Part shown: positions 12,301-25,416 of the stretch, one piece after another | Layout of the letters: each line of letters begins with the position of its first letter | How positions within the stretch are numbered: position 1 is the stretch's first letter | Source of the DNA: Cardinalis cardinalis | Taxonomy: Eukaryota > Chordata > Aves > Passeriformes > Cardinalidae | NCBI GenBank assembly: GCA_014549065.1 | Contig: JACDOX010000009.1 | Location: 6,572,131-6,636,130 of the forward strand | Length of the DNA: 64,000 nt | Direction: 5' to 3' | Made by a program: the position numbers and the translations under genes | The notes under the pieces: generated by a model | What the model was told of the DNA's origin: nothing | Database searches by the model: none | Seen by the model: the letters and a program-made list of their open reading frames with translations, nothing else

Positions 12301-14664
12301 GTAACCTTTTGCCTCTGTATTTTTCTGTTGAAGATGCAGGGCCAGTTTACTTCTTGCTCCATCAAATTAATTTATAGTAGAGGTACAGTGAAACAGCATC
12401 ACTGTTTCAAGGGAGATGGTAGATATAACTCTCACAACAGAAATTTATCTATAAATTTAGCTAGAGCTTCTCTCAGAAAACATTTTTGGACTAGTTTCAG
12501 CCCAACAGTGTACTCTTTATTTTATGCTCTTTATGCACATTTGTCTCTGTTCAGATAAAATATACTTTTTTTATTCCAGTATGTTTTTTCCCTAAGAAAC
12601 CTTATGAACTAAACATGGCAAAATACTCATTAATACTTTATTATTAGGCAAAAGTGAAACTAGTGGATGATTTACTGCCTAAGGTCTGAACAAAAATTGA
12701 AAATTACTTAAGATTTTCCTCTTCAGAAACCTAATTCTCTCCGTAATTATTATTATTTCTGCTGCATACAAAGCCCCTCTCAAACTTCACTGGGGATAGT
12801 TTCCATGGGAACCAGAGAGTGAGAACTGATGAGTCTTGAAACAGTCAAATAATAATCTTCCTTTTTACCAGTGGGCAAAGATTTACTTCTCCACTGTTTA
12901 ATGGAAGGCACTAGAGTTTATGTTTTGAATGAGGGGGGAAAAAAGATATGTGAAAGGAGACCAAGTCTGCTTTCTCTACCTGAAGGGTTCATTCTTGCTG
13001 TAGTAAAAGGGAAAATCACTATGTTTTNCTTGCAGGGTGGTATTCCTTGTATTCTGCTTGCAGACTCCTGAATGATAGAAAGGGAAACTCTCTGTAGTGG
13101 CCATGAGAAGGTGAGTTAATTATATATGTGGCAGAGATACAGTCACATCATGAATGCAGAATTTTAGAGGCTGTTGAATGATCCTTCAGAGAGCATTCCT
13201 GGGGAAGGCTTTCCAGGAGCTGGCATTGACCTGTCTCCAGAATTGAGCTGTGCTGGTTTTGGCACAGTGTTGAGTGCCCTCTTACCGTGCCTGAGTATTA
13301 GCTACCATGGGGGCTGTTTATTGCAATTTCATGGGAGGGAGAAGAGTCCCTCAAGTGTGATGTGAGGTAATTAATAAAGTCACTCTGGAGTCTAGTGAGG
13401 TGCTCTGCTAAACTGGCCATTATTTGGTTGCCACATTGGGATTATTTTCCTGAAATACTGAGAAGAGAAGGGAACACTGCATTTCGTTCTTGTGAGAAAA
13501 AAATATGGAAAACATAGAGAAATGTCTGCTCTCTTTTAGATCTGTGATATTGTTATGAAAGATGACCTCCAAAAGAAGAAAGCAGGTTCCACAAATCTTG
13601 CAGCCTAGTTGCAATTCTCTAAAATTGCTGATGCACAGAAAACACCAGAAGTGTTTCCTTACAGAGAATTAAATTTGGCCAATAAGCAGAGTTTTAATAT
13701 AGCACAATTTAAACTTGAATTATAGGAGAGTAAATGTCAAGGTATGTTTTTTTAAAATNTACTTTATCTTAAACTAATTTTATATTCTTTACCATCATTT
13801 GTTTTTCCAGTGGTTTTGGGTTTGAGTATTTAATATAGGCCTTTGTGTAATTATTTTGATCTCCATTTCACAAACATAAAGAGAGAAAAAGGAAAAGTGC
13901 ACATAGATTATCATCACAGTGCTTGGAAGTTTTTTTTTTCCTCTTTTGCAATTAGTTGAAATAATAGAACCTGAGGGAGAAAATTGTTATTTTTGTATTG
14001 TGTAANATCTCAGATATAGATGTGATTAATGATCTAATCCAGCNATTAAATCAAGACATTCCATTTCTGTCTCTTACCAATAATTACTGTGTTGGAAACA
14101 CTGATGGCAGTTATTGCATTGAAAAATGAGGACCCGAATTCTAAAATATTTTTTCTTAGCTTGTGCATGAAGCTAAGATAAAACAAGATGTTTACATTAA
14201 TAAAAAACCCATGAAAATTATTTTTTACAATAAAGATGTATTTTGGTAGGCTTCTGAGATAAAACCCCAGGTATACTACTGGTAATATTGAAGAATACAG
14301 GAGGAGGATGGGGTNGCAGACAAAGCACAGCTATGCTCTGGTTTTGGGTCACTTTATTTTGGCCTCCTTAGCCATGCACAGAGAGACCCTGCAAGCAAGA
14401 GCNGTGCAGTTTAAATGTGCAAAGTAGCGTTCAATTTATTCTTGAATTCTAATATCAGATTTCTTACTGCATTAAGACTATTTTATGTTTTTAATGCCTA
14501 GAAAAGTTTATTCACTTCTTACTGTTCATGTTTACCCAGTTCTATGCCTGCCTCAACTTTGAGGAGAGAAGAACATCACAAAAATTCTTTATTCCTGTGA
14601 CCAGGTGACCTAATTGAAGTTAGACTGGGAAAGAGACTGCTCCTTCTCTTTCCTACAGTCTGTA

Positions 14665-14723
14665 GGTTTTGTGGATGAGGTGTGTAACAAACAGGGGTTT
14701 TGTGGATGAGGTGTGTAACAAAC
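14665..14723. repeat. 31-bp tandem duplication
   Basis: A 28-base segment beginning GGTTTTGTGGATGAGG occurs at 14665-14692 and again, identical, at 14696-14723. This gives a period of 31. It is a recent slippage-type duplication with no coding context. Confidence 0.9.
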
Positions 14724-17280
14724 CACCAAATGCTAGTATTGGTAGGCTGCTTAACGCTGTTTCCTACTGTTCTCTGAGCTGGATCCCCAACTGCTGGCGA
14801 CAGACAGTAGGCAAGATGATTATTCAAGGAGAAACTGAAGACTATTACCACTGATAAATCATAAATTTCAATCACTTATTCTTCTGGAGAAAAAGGCATC
14901 AGGGCTGCTCTTTATTCTGAAGGTCTGGGTGGTGTGGTGAGGAAGAATGTGATGATATTCATCTGGGAACAGCAGAAATGGTGGCNGTTCCCAAACATCT
15001 GATAGGGAACAAAGGACAGGGCTGACACAAGTGCCATTTCATCACAGCATGCCCCAATCCAACAGCACTGTTTCCTGGGAGATGGAACAACACTGTGTGC
15101 CTATTAATCATGAGAGCAGCTCTCTGCTGTTCTCACAAGTCCTCCAAAACCTGTCTAACTCGAGTGGGCGAGGATCAGCCCATCCATGACAAACTACTGT
15201 AGCTTTATCCTACATACTCTATATTATCAAAAATGTTATGTCTGCTCTGAACAAAATGTCCAAGTGTGATAAATGTGGGCAATGTTCCAAGAAAGTGGGC
15301 TTGTCTTCGTGAGAAAATTGTACTTAAAATCAAACTTTAAGTTAATTCATTGTAATCAGCCTAATCTACAGACCTGCATGAGACACTCATTTTTTGTAAA
15401 TTTTGCTGTTACACTCACTGAAATGAATGCTTTGTGCATAAGAGTGTGCTGCTAACTAAATTGCTTTNAAACCTCATCAAATTTACTGTGACTTTCTCCT
15501 GTAGCTATGGTTATATGCTGTGGTCTTCTTTATATTGAACTCATNCAGTTCCCTCTGTTATTATAAAAATGTAGGTGCTTTAGGAAAGCTTTCAGTGAAG
15601 CAACAGGGATCTTCTCCCCTCCCAGGAGAGCCTACATTTCTAGAGGTTACAGGAGGACTTGTGTAGTNCTGACTGTGAAAAATACAGCCATACTCTTCTC
15701 AAACTGCATAAGGTAGGCCTCACTGTTGGAATTAATCTAAGTTTGATATGGTAAAAGCCAGAGTTCATGATTTAGCTCTTTTCATTGTTGAGAATCTTGG
15801 TAGAACAATGCTAATGGATAATTCACTCTTTTGTAAAGCATAGAATTCCAGCAGAAGGCAAAAATGTCAGATCTACATTGTTTTTCTTACACATCCAAGG
15901 AGAAAATGAAAGTTTTCTTGGTAAGTAAGCTTTTCATTGAAGAAATACAAGCATCAAATACTTTAGAATCACTAAAAATCTGTCCACTGTGTGCTTATTC
16001 TCTGATATTATGCTTGATCATCAGTGATCTACATTTTATTGTGTTTTACTATTTGAACTGCATTATGAGATGAAAAGCCTGAAGGCACTTTTAAAATGTA
16101 CGTTAGGTTAGAAAAAGCACTGTTCAGAATGTCACAAGAGTCATTTAAAAGAAGATTGTTACTGTGACATTCATGTCTATCATCAATGTGCTGGGGTAAG
16201 TTTTTATCTGCAAGGATAATGGTAGTAATTTTAAATTAAAAAAAGAAATAAAAATCTGATTCCCAGGGAAGGACAGAAGCATGAAAACAGAATTATTTTA
16301 GTGACCCAATGAGAAAATTCTGCCAGCAAAGTCTTTGTTACTTGTTTATATAGTCTTGTGTAAACCAAAAATATTTTGTTTATTTACAAGATGCAATGTA
16401 TGTTTCATGTTGTCTCTTCCAGTTATGTATGTTGAATGTATTTTACTTTACAGAAACTTTTGAGGCAATTATTTGATANTTTGGCAAGAAGTAACTTAAT
16501 GACCTTTAAGCAGTCCTCCAAACAAGATGTATCTTTTTCTTCAAGTTGTTAAATTTTTGAAAGGTAAACCTAAAAGTGTACATAAGTACAGTTAAGTAAG
16601 AGACAAAAATAGTGTGTATGTCAAAATAGCTTCTCTTCTACTTTTACAATTGTGGGGAGCAGCTCAAGAATTTCAATCCATTTATCATTATATCCATCTA
16701 CTGCTTGAACCGNTACATTTCTTTTTCATTTCTTAGGCAGATATTGCAACATATATGACATAGCCTAGGATTATATTTACTACATAAGCATCATACTGTT
16801 TGTGTCTGAAATAATGTCAGGTATTCCCTTTACCATACCACTTATTGAGTTAAACTTACCGACATCACTTTTTTTAAACAAAAGAAAGGGCTGCTAGATC
16901 AGAAGATCCTAGAGCAACTGGCAAGGAATTTGTTCAGGACCAAGTAATAGCAGCACCCAAGAAACAGCTGTAATTCAGTATGTTGGAAACATAACCTTCC
17001 CCAGGACTGATCTGTTCTTGATTTCACTGAAACTAAAAGCTGTCTTCTGCTCAGTTTTTGTAGCAGAGGAGTTAGGCTCACAAGAACCCAGTAAATGCCC
17101 TGGTGATACACGAGTTAGGCTGGTGCAGCGTGACTCAAGCAATGCTGATTTAGGCTAAAAGAGGATCTACTCTAATAAGCAGGGTTATGTTTTTGTCCTT
17201 GGTAACATGACTGTGACTTACACAGCAATCTGACAGGGATTTATAGTGTGCTCTTTTCTAGAGGCAAAACTTTCCCACAA

Positions 17281-18350
17281 TGTATTTGGTTTGCATGGCA
17301 AGNTTTTGGTAGCAGAGGGCTACAATTGTGACTTCAATGTGAAGCTGATAGAAGCTTCTCCTGTATTGGACAGAGCCAATGCCAGCTGGATCCAGGATGG
17401 ACTCAACACTGGCCAAGGCTGAGCCCATCACTTGTAGTGGTAGACCCTCTGGGATAACACAGTTAAGAAGGGAGTAAAAATTATTGGAGCATCACTTGTA
17501 GTGGTAGACCCTCTGGGATAACACAGTTAAGAAGGGAGTAAAAATTATTGGTGGAAGCAATTGCAGCCAGATAAGACAGGAGTGAGAATGTGGAGAGAAA
17601 AATCCCTGCTGACAGCAAGGCCAGAGAAGAAGGAGGGAGAGGAGATGCATCAGGCACTGGAGCAGAGATTCATTCCCCTGCAGCCCATGGAGATTCACAG
17701 TGGAGCAGAGATCCACCTGCAGACTGTGTGGGACCCCGTGCCAGAGCAGCTGGATGGCCAAAGGAGGCTGTGACCTTGTGGGAAGCCCATGCTGGTGCAG
17801 GCTCCTGGCAGGACCTGTGGCCCCAAGGAGAGAGGAGCCCACACTGGAGTTTTACTAGCAGGGAAATCCCATGGGGGATCCACACTGGAGCAGGCTGCTC
17901 CTGAGTGACTGCACCCTGTGGAAGGGGTGCGCTCTGGAGCTGGGAAAGGGTGTCAGGAGTCCTTTCCCAGAGGANGAAGGAGTGTCAGAGACAATGTGTG
18001 ATTAACCGACCACAAACCCCATCCCCTGTCCCACTGTGCTGAGGGGGAAGGATGTAGATAATTCAGGAGTCAAGTTGAACCCAGGAAGAAGGGAGGGGTG
18101 GAGGAAGGTCTTCTAAGATTTCTTTTTTTATATTTTTTCATTAATCTACTCGGATTACATTGGTAATAAATTAAACTTATTTCCCCAAGTTGAATCTGTT
18201 TTGCCCATGACTGTAACTGCTGAGTGATCTCTCCCTGCCCTTATTCCAACCAACAAGCCTCTTGTTNTATTGTGTCTCCTCTGTGCAGCTGAGGAGGGGA
18301 GGGATAGAATGGCTTTGTGGTACAGCTTGTGTCCAGCCAGGGTCAATCAC
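17281..18350 (+). mobile_element. ERVL-type long terminal repeat (probably solo LTR)
   Basis: The stretch follows, in order, a family of roughly 1-kb ERVL LTRs abundant in songbird and other neoavian genomes. It has a 5' block with GTTTGCATGGCAAG near 17290 and GACAGAGCCAATGCCAGC near 17369. A central G+C-rich section repeats phrases about being GGAGCAGAGAT and CTCCTGGCAGGACCTGTGG. The 3' block contains GGTAATAAATTAAACTTA near 18160, which includes an AATAAA polyadenylation signal, then TTGCCCATGACTGTAA and CAGCCAGGGTCAATCACCA at the end. No internal gag, pol or env-like frame is attached on either side, so a solo LTR formed by recombination is the simplest reading. Its open frames are short and in no consistent frame. 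The exact ends are inferred from memory of the family; I could not confirm a target-site duplication. Confidence 0.85.
17426..17551 (+). repeat. 64-bp tandem duplication inside the LTR
   Basis: A unit beginning CATCACTTGTAGTGGTAG occurs at 17426 and again at 17490. The copies are essentially identical over about 62 bases, up to ATTATTGG at the end of each. The duplicated unit spans the step that in related LTRs carries the promoter-proximal GGGATAACA...TTAAGAAG segment, so the core promoter region appears twice. Confidence 0.92.
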
Positions 18351-21300
18351 CAGCAATCCCACACAAGCTCTCAAAAGACTGAATTTGGGGCANTATTTTG
18401 GGAGACTTGCACCACTATGTTTCAGGCCTTCCTGNCCTCTCAAAGCTGGCTCCAGGGGGAACAATGCTGCTTACCCTCCCTCAGTGGCCCTATGTACCTA
18501 TGTACTTAACCCCTGCCTGTGTGCATGGGTAAAGAGAACAATACTGGGAGCTCTGCTCTGTCTTGTTTGGGCAACCAAAGCTACAGACTCTGTAGTCAAG
18601 GGGGATGGAGTTGGCCTTCTCCTTGTTTTCTGTATCTAAACATGGCATTCTAATGTGGGAGGTGCTGAAACCTTTTGCATGCTGCTCTCTGCTCTGTAAC
18701 CATGTAGAGAACAGACCACAGCTTCTGCTGTGGGATAGNATAATGCCACAGAAAGGCTTAGTAGTTGTCTTTTCCCTGTGTGTTTATTATGGACTGTGAT
18801 TGACTCAGCTAAGAAACAGGGGAAAAGGAGAGTGTTTACATCTACCTACTGTGAAGAAGGTTATATCTTCTGGTTTGTTATTGATGGTGGGGGTTCAGTG
18901 AACTGTAGCGATCTACATGGCCACAACCCCCTGCAGANCTCCTGATTTTGGTCTATAACCTTTTAATTCAGTAAGTTTGAAAAGAGTTTAAAAAGTATGT
19001 AGAATTTTGATCTGGACTTCATTAAATTTGTTTGTACAGGCTTGGCTAAACAGTGAAATAAGAACATAAAAATAAGCATCATCACAACAATTTCGTACTG
19101 CCTGGTATAAGTTAAATATACACAATCAGCTTTCAAAATGTACATAGAAATAATTATGGCATAGCTCAATGCTCAAGACTTCTGTTTTTTGCTTTTTTTA
19201 GGAAATGCTACCTCACATTANCTTATATATGTAATTCTACACGTATTTGAAATTACAGAATCAATTACACCTACATAAAGTACGTTAAATAAACAGAACA
19301 ACTCCCTTCTCAAAATGCAACACAGAACAAGTGCTACTTCATGAGACATGAACAACTTTCTAATTAACATGAATTGCTGCTATTAAAACATTTTAAGGCA
19401 GTATAGCCTGCAACAATTACTCTTTAAAAACAGTCTGGTTTGTGATGAGTTATGCTCAGCCCTCAAAAGGCAAAAAGTTAAGTAAACATTGTCATAATCA
19501 TGCCCAAGATTAGCATGCTAATTAAAAGATAGAGTTCTCTTCTGAAGCATCTCTTTTTCTTCTCCAATTTTGAACCTTCCATGAAAAACACAGACTACTC
19601 TGTATGCCTCCTCTTTTAAAATTTCTTGTGTTACAGATGAGTCAGTTAGTGAAAAAATTATGATTCATTCCTAGAAAAAAATTTCTTGAACTTCCCCACC
19701 TATGTGGCCCGAGGGTCATACCCCTACTGACTTATGTCCTAGCAAGCTTTCTCATTTCATCAGCAAGAAGTTCTTCATTTTCTTTTAGATATTGCATCCA
19801 CGAGGATCTTGTTATTGAGTTATTGCTGAAATGGAAGGCATGATCAGACTCAAGATTTCTGGCATTGTAGTCTGACTACAAGCACAGCTGGTAAGTATCA
19901 TGGTTAATCACATATTCTGTGGTACAAAGTATTCCAGGGAGTTTTAGTCTGAGAAATACTGTGTGTCTTAGTAATGGTATTAATTTCAGATGGTTGGGTA
20001 TTTAATTTCAAATTTATGCTTTTCAAGATCACTACAAATGAAAGGAAAAAGGCAAAATTTTATACAAGGCTACATGGTCAGTGATTTCCATCAGTGCTGT
20101 ATCAGATGGTTTACATCTACCAAGACAGTCTGACAAGGAAGAAGAAAGAATAAAAGTGGGCAGGAGGCTGATTTTCTCAAAGAGCAATGTAGCAGAAGTC
20201 ATTGCTTGCAATTAGTTGTTTTGATAGAGCAAAGCCTTCAGTGAAAGGCAGAAAAAAATAAAGGCCTCAACTCTGAGGTTCTGAATCCTTAAACTTCCTG
20301 CTGGTATTGTTTGCTAGACTTCAGACCACAAGAGTGGCAGAAAGAGTGAGTGCCATGTATAAATGGGGAAAATAGTATAGACAATTTTTCTAAAACTTAT
20401 CTGTTTGAACAGGCCCATAAAAATTAAGGGGGTGAGGGAAGCTGATTAGTTGCACTGAGATCCTAAAGTGACTTGTCCAGCCTGTCTTTTGATCATAATA
20501 GAGTTTTTTTTCTTTTTTCTTGAGTAACTTGAGATACAGTGTCCTTGGAAGAATGCTTTACTTACCCTTTTATATCACTACTGCATCCCAGTTTTACTCA
20601 GCATACTAAAAGAAAGGTCTAAGTGACAATATATACATTTATATTTCCCTAAAATATCTTTTCCTTCTTTTGCCCCCACACTGTTCAATATATTTCCCAA
20701 TTTTTGTTCTATTTGCCAACATGCAGTTCCGCTGACTATTTAGTGAGCTCACTGTTATATCAGTACTGAATGCAAGCTTCAGCAAATCTGTTAAAAATGT
20801 AAATAAGAAGTGTTTGGGGCATTTAAGCGTAGTAGGACATGCTCTGGACAACAATCAGAAGGCCTGCCTAAAAATAAGTATTTTAGCCTTATGCATGTAT
20901 TGTCCATATTTCTACCTTTACAGTACAGGTTCAAAGTCCTAAACTTAACTATCAAACAAGCAGTGCTTTCTGCAGTTTGGGAGGTTCGCAGACATTTCCT
21001 TTTCTAAGTAATCAGGATACTTCAGTATAGTCAGAAGGACATTTGCCATTCTCTTTAGTGATTCACAGTGTTAGAGTGGCCCCTAATTTTTAAACATAAT
21101 GAATTCAAGAAAGCTGTAGCATAATTTGATGATTTAAGAATCTTCGTCCTGATTTAAAAAAAAACCAGGATTTGGTGTCTTGATACAATATAAATTTGTA
21201 GTAGTTAAGGCAGCAGAATTTCATTCAGTGTTTTCTCTTTGCAGCGGAAAAATTTTTTCCGCTTTTTTTCCACTTTTTTTTCCACTTTTTTTTCTGGTAA

Positions 21301-22473
21301 GTTGTTTCAGTTGTCCTTTTAAACTTAGAACAGGTAATACACTAGTGTGTCCTGTGTTCTGGTACTTAGGTGATTTTTATATTGACAAGTCATGAGAAGT
21401 TTTCTCTTAACAAATGATCCATTCATGATAATGCCACCATCTGCTGTCCAGAGAGGATGAAGAGCAATGAAAACGAAAAATAGCAAAATCTCAAATTCAC
21501 TTCCTAGGTGCAGACTCCCTCCAGCAATCCACAAATCTTCAGGCATCTGATACGGACTTGGCAGCTTTGTAATTGTGGGAAGTGAAAAATGATTGCACTT
21601 AAACTTATGCCTAGCATTCTCTTATTTTTTAGAAAGATAGTGAAATAGTAATGTGGGACCCATTTGCAGGCATGCATCTATGTATAGCTTCAGATGGCTC
21701 CCCAAAGCACTTAAACTGCTGAGAACACCATGCATGGGCGAACTGTAGAGTTAGTGAATTTGGGATTTATTAAACTCCCACTCTCTCAGCTGTTTTGGAA
21801 AATTTGGTGCACTGTGTTCTTTTTCCTTCTCTGAATGCCATTGGGTATAACCAGTAGTAGCACCATGAGTTACTACTACCTCATACTATATTAAATATCC
21901 ACTTTGTTCCTTTCCTTGCACTGAAATAATGAAAGAATTTATTTTTCTAATGAGATCAGTCTCTTCACTGCCTGTATAGGCTCTTGTAGAGCAGTTGTGC
22001 AAAGCTAATTGAGTAAGTTCCCAAGTATAGGGTACAAGGAAAATGTTCTCTTGTCCTCCCCCTCTCCCAGCCCAGTTGCTTGCCTGTTGTTTCTGGGTTC
22101 CTAGTGAGTCCTCTGCACAGTCTGGGAGGAGCACTGCCATGCAAGCTAATCATTCCCTTGTTCCTCTGCCTGAGCTGCTTCCTTCCTTTTTTAAAAAACT
22201 TCTTTTCCTGTTCCAGTTACAGGACAAGCTGGAGTTACTGAAATATAATGCAAAACTGTTCACCTACAGCTGGGGTTATTTGGGACTGATTAGATGGCGT
22301 CTCTGCCATACAACCTACATGAACCAAAGCCAGTGATTTCATGCCTGATAGGCATCACAGTCAAGGAACTGGTGGAGCCCTCAAAAATGCCTATATAGAG
22401 GTGTGGGCACATGCAGCTAACTTCTTTTTTCTTTCTGTCATTTTATTCCCTATCTGAAAATTCTACTACATCC

Positions 22474-22494
22474 AAAAAAAAAAAAAAAAAAAAA
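22474..22494 (+). repeat. Poly-A tract (21 A)
   Basis: Uninterrupted run of 21 A. It could be the tail of an old retroposed transcript, but the preceding 400 bases match no gene I know and show no flanking direct repeat, so a simple homopolymer is equally likely. Confidence 0.85.
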
Positions 22495-22673
22495 GGTCAA
22501 GTACTTTTGCTCCTTATGCACTCTTTATGACTTCCCTCTCAGATCTGACAGGTTGTTGGCAGTTTTGTACCCACCTGTATTTCCCTTCTGCCTCTCCTTC
22601 CCCACATTTATTCCTAAATGTGATTTTTCTTTCACACTGCATGATGTGAAACTAATGCAGCCTGCTGGGTAGT

Positions 22674-22695
22674 AGGTCTAAACTAGTTTAGACCT
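22674..22695. repeat. Perfect 22-bp palindrome
   Basis: AGGTCTAAACT and its reverse complement abut with no spacer around CTAG. Pairing ends at 22673/22696. Confidence 0.9.
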
Positions 22696-23739
22696 CTGTA
22701 CTCTCACTTCCCTTCATTCACCCTTCAGTCCAGTCTTCCCCTCCACCCCTTCTTTACAGCCAGTTTTCTTAGATGACAAGATAGTGCTTAGAAGAGAGGT
22801 TGGGCATTTGTACAAAGTGTATTATGTAGAGCAATGCCACACAACACAGAGGAAAAACTAGTAACATGACCTCACTACACAGAATTTTCCCATAAATTGA
22901 ATTTATGTAAAGTCCTTGGTAAAACAATTGAAATTCTGCATCCTATTTCTTCTTGATTCTGCATCCCCTCCCATTCACTTGTTGTATACTCTTGATTTTG
23001 ACATGCTTGCTTCTACTGAGCTATGAAGCATCTTGCTTGCAGTACTTGCTTTTGTTGTCCAGACATAAGCACATAAATCTATTTATGTCCAAACCCTACT
23101 ATCAGCTTATTTACTGAGTGATCTTCTTATTCTGCTAAAGTGTGCATGATTCTACACCTGAATAAATGAAAACACCCACCCTTAAAAGGGGGCACTGGAA
23201 TAATCCCTCAAGCCCGAGTGCCATTCAACAGATGCACCCCTGAGCTCTTAGGTNTCTTTGTCATTTCACAGTTAAGATACAAATGACCAAATCAGACATT
23301 ATTTGTTAAGGGAAAATGGATGGGCAGGTTATATGTAAATATAACATGCCTTAGTAGCAAGAGTTCTGTTTGCCTCTGGTTTCAACAGAACCTTCTCCTC
23401 CCGGTGACCAGGATCCATTACCAAACCCCACCGTGTGGGTCTAGGCAAACACTTGCTAGTACAGGTTACAGCTTCCCAGAGGCTGCTTCCCTTCTGAGTG
23501 TGGATCTACTTTGTTCTTGCCAGCAATATGTGTTGCATCAGAGCATTCCTAACCTAACATAGCTTTCCAGAATGTAGCCCTTTTCTCCAAGGACAGGAAG
23601 TGGAGCTTCCAAAAAGTGGAACCTTTCATTTTTCAGCTGTCTTGTGTGGATTTAGCCATTGACTTGACAGAGAAATGACAAGAGGTTTTCCTTGTCTAAA
23701 GATGCATAATGTACTTGCAGAGCAGCTAACGGAACATAA

Positions 23740-24125
23740 TCCTGCGGAGCAATAGAAAAACCCAGTACTTTTCCCACCTTTTTTCCCCGCATTTTCCCCG
23801 TTGGTGTCCCCAGGAGGCTCGGACCGCGCAGTGCCGGGGGTGGCACCGCCCCTTTCAGCCGACGGGAGGCGCCAAAGAGCCGCTGGTCAGCGCCGCGCTT
23901 GGGCTCGGCTGTGAGAGCCTCGGGTTTCTGCACAACATCCCCCAAAGTTCGGTGTCTGACCCGCTATCAGCACCTGGGCTCCTGGGCTTGCTTGTCTGTT
24001 ACCTTCGCGGCTTTATGGCTCTGCCTGTGCAAAACTGGCTCCCTTGTAGCAGCTATTGCTGGGCGGTTTTGTCCTGGGCAATGGCCCAGACCCTTCAAAA
24101 GCTTTTCTTTTCTATATCGTGCAAT
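23740..24125. other. Isolated CpG-rich islet, identity unknown
   Basis: About 385 bases with roughly two dozen CpG dinucleotides inside CpG-poor surroundings; the densest part is 23780-23990. On the minus strand two adjacent open frames cover it. The one at 23967-24215 encodes 82 residues rich in K, R, Q and E (near its start RETPINQYRITEKGLHKHL). The one at 23652-23945 encodes 97 residues, in a different frame and ending VNG. Their abutting arrangement would fit a frameshifted remnant of a coding copy or retroelement. I recognise no protein family, and the plus strand also has frames. Alternatives are a young LTR fragment, an orphan CpG island or distal promoter, or an untranslated exon. Confidence 0.45.
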
Positions 24126-25279
24126 TGCTTGTTCTGTTTCTTGCAAATGTTTATGTAATCCTTTCTCTGTAATCCTATACTGATTAATGGGAGTTTCCCT
24201 TCCTTTCTTAAACATGGTGTAGTCAAATTTCTAGACTTTGATTCATTAATTNCTATGTTTTGTGTTTCAACCTGATGGCAGTGTTCTCATTTTTCTTTTC
24301 AGTAGTGTGATCNCTTCTTGATTTCTCTTTCTCTTACTCCAGCGCTTTAGTGTTAGCACAGAACTAATGTAACCTCTACTTCTATAGTGACTGCAGCACT
24401 GTGATATTGTTTCTATGCTTTGGCAAAGAACAGAGCTTTTCCAAAATAATGGAATATTTTGGCTGGCCTATGTTCATTATCTGATACCATATAGAACNCA
24501 ATAATCAAATATTTAATGCTTTTATGCACTAAATTAAATTGCCTACCAAATCTAGCTTTAAGAGGGAACTTTCACTTGATGGTGTGTTAGCAAGACAGTA
24601 CCTGTAAGGTAAGAGAAAAGAGAATCAAAGTACGCGACAGGTAACGAAGGCATGGGAAACAATATTTGGGATTATATTCTATAAGTGACAGATAGCTGTT
24701 TTGAGATAAACAGCTGTTTTCTCATTTTTATTTATCTAGATTACTAGATTTTTGTAAAAGAAAAAGGAGAAACAAATTACACTAATACAATTGTAACAAG
24801 CCTATGTTTATGTTACCAAGAGGGTGTGGAACACCAACTACTAAAATGTGAGCTCAAATAGAGGCAGAAGCATCAGCTTCAGGGTGGAGNAACCCAGACA
24901 AATTTTTCCGATTTGGCAATAGATTGCACTCTGCAGAGCAGCAGTGTTGTGCTCTATTTTGTGAANTCTGGGCTCTGTTTCTCTCTCTAAGAAGTCATCT
25001 TCTGCTCTCTCTAGAATGTCAGTATAGGCTCCAAAGTGTCACTGAATTTGAGCAGTGAGTTTGAAAACTGAACTTGCTGTCTTCTCTTCTTCATGGCCCA
25101 AAATGTTACCTGATTTGGTAAGGTAGTGATTCCTGAACTCAGTGATCAGATTTGCTTCTGTATTATTTACTGACAGTGTCAAGTACACTCATANGCTCTG
25201 ATCACCAAGTACATTTCTCCCTCCTAGTATACTTCTCTCTCTTCTCCCAGTTTGGCTCACTAAATAAGCTTTAAGAGTA

Positions 25280-25364
25280 ACAATGGATATCTATTGCACT
25301 ATCTTACAATGGATAAGAATACTGCACTATCTTATTCTACTATGTATCTTACAATGGATAAGAA
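25280..25364. repeat. Local direct duplication, period about 45
   Basis: The 20-mer TATCTTACAATGGATAAGAA occurs at 25300-25319 and again at 25345-25364. Partial copies of its pieces occur at 25280 (ACAATGGAT) and 25324 (GCACTATCTTA). This suggests nested slippage. Confidence 0.85.
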
Positions 25365-25416
25365 ATATTCTAAGCTAATGCTTTTGCACAGACTGCCAAA
25401 CCCCATTATTTTCTGG

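Larger units (their letters stand above)
8206..17280. other. Intergenic DNA, no gene seen
   Basis: About 9 kb of mostly A+T-rich sequence with many isolated Ns. No open frame here exceeds about 106 codons or resembles a known protein. Small structures are listed separately: a hairpin at 9279-9307 and a 31-bp direct duplication at 14665-14723. Slightly more G+C-rich spots near 11150-11300 and 13180-13350 show no exon signature I trust. Confidence 0.6.
18351..23739. other. Intergenic DNA, no gene seen
   Basis: A+T-rich single-copy sequence. No convincing exon. Contains T-rich tracts at 21252-21296, a 21-base poly-A at 22474-22494 and a 22-bp palindrome at 22674-22695. I noticed no N between 19222 and 23253. 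Confidence 0.6.

Noticed and set aside
17590..17904. 104-codon frame in the LTR as a gene
   Set aside because: It falls wholly within the ERVL-type LTR, which is noncoding; both strands are open because of G+C content.
22000..22494. Processed pseudogene ending in the 21-base poly-A
   Set aside because: No similarity to a known transcript and no flanking duplication seen.
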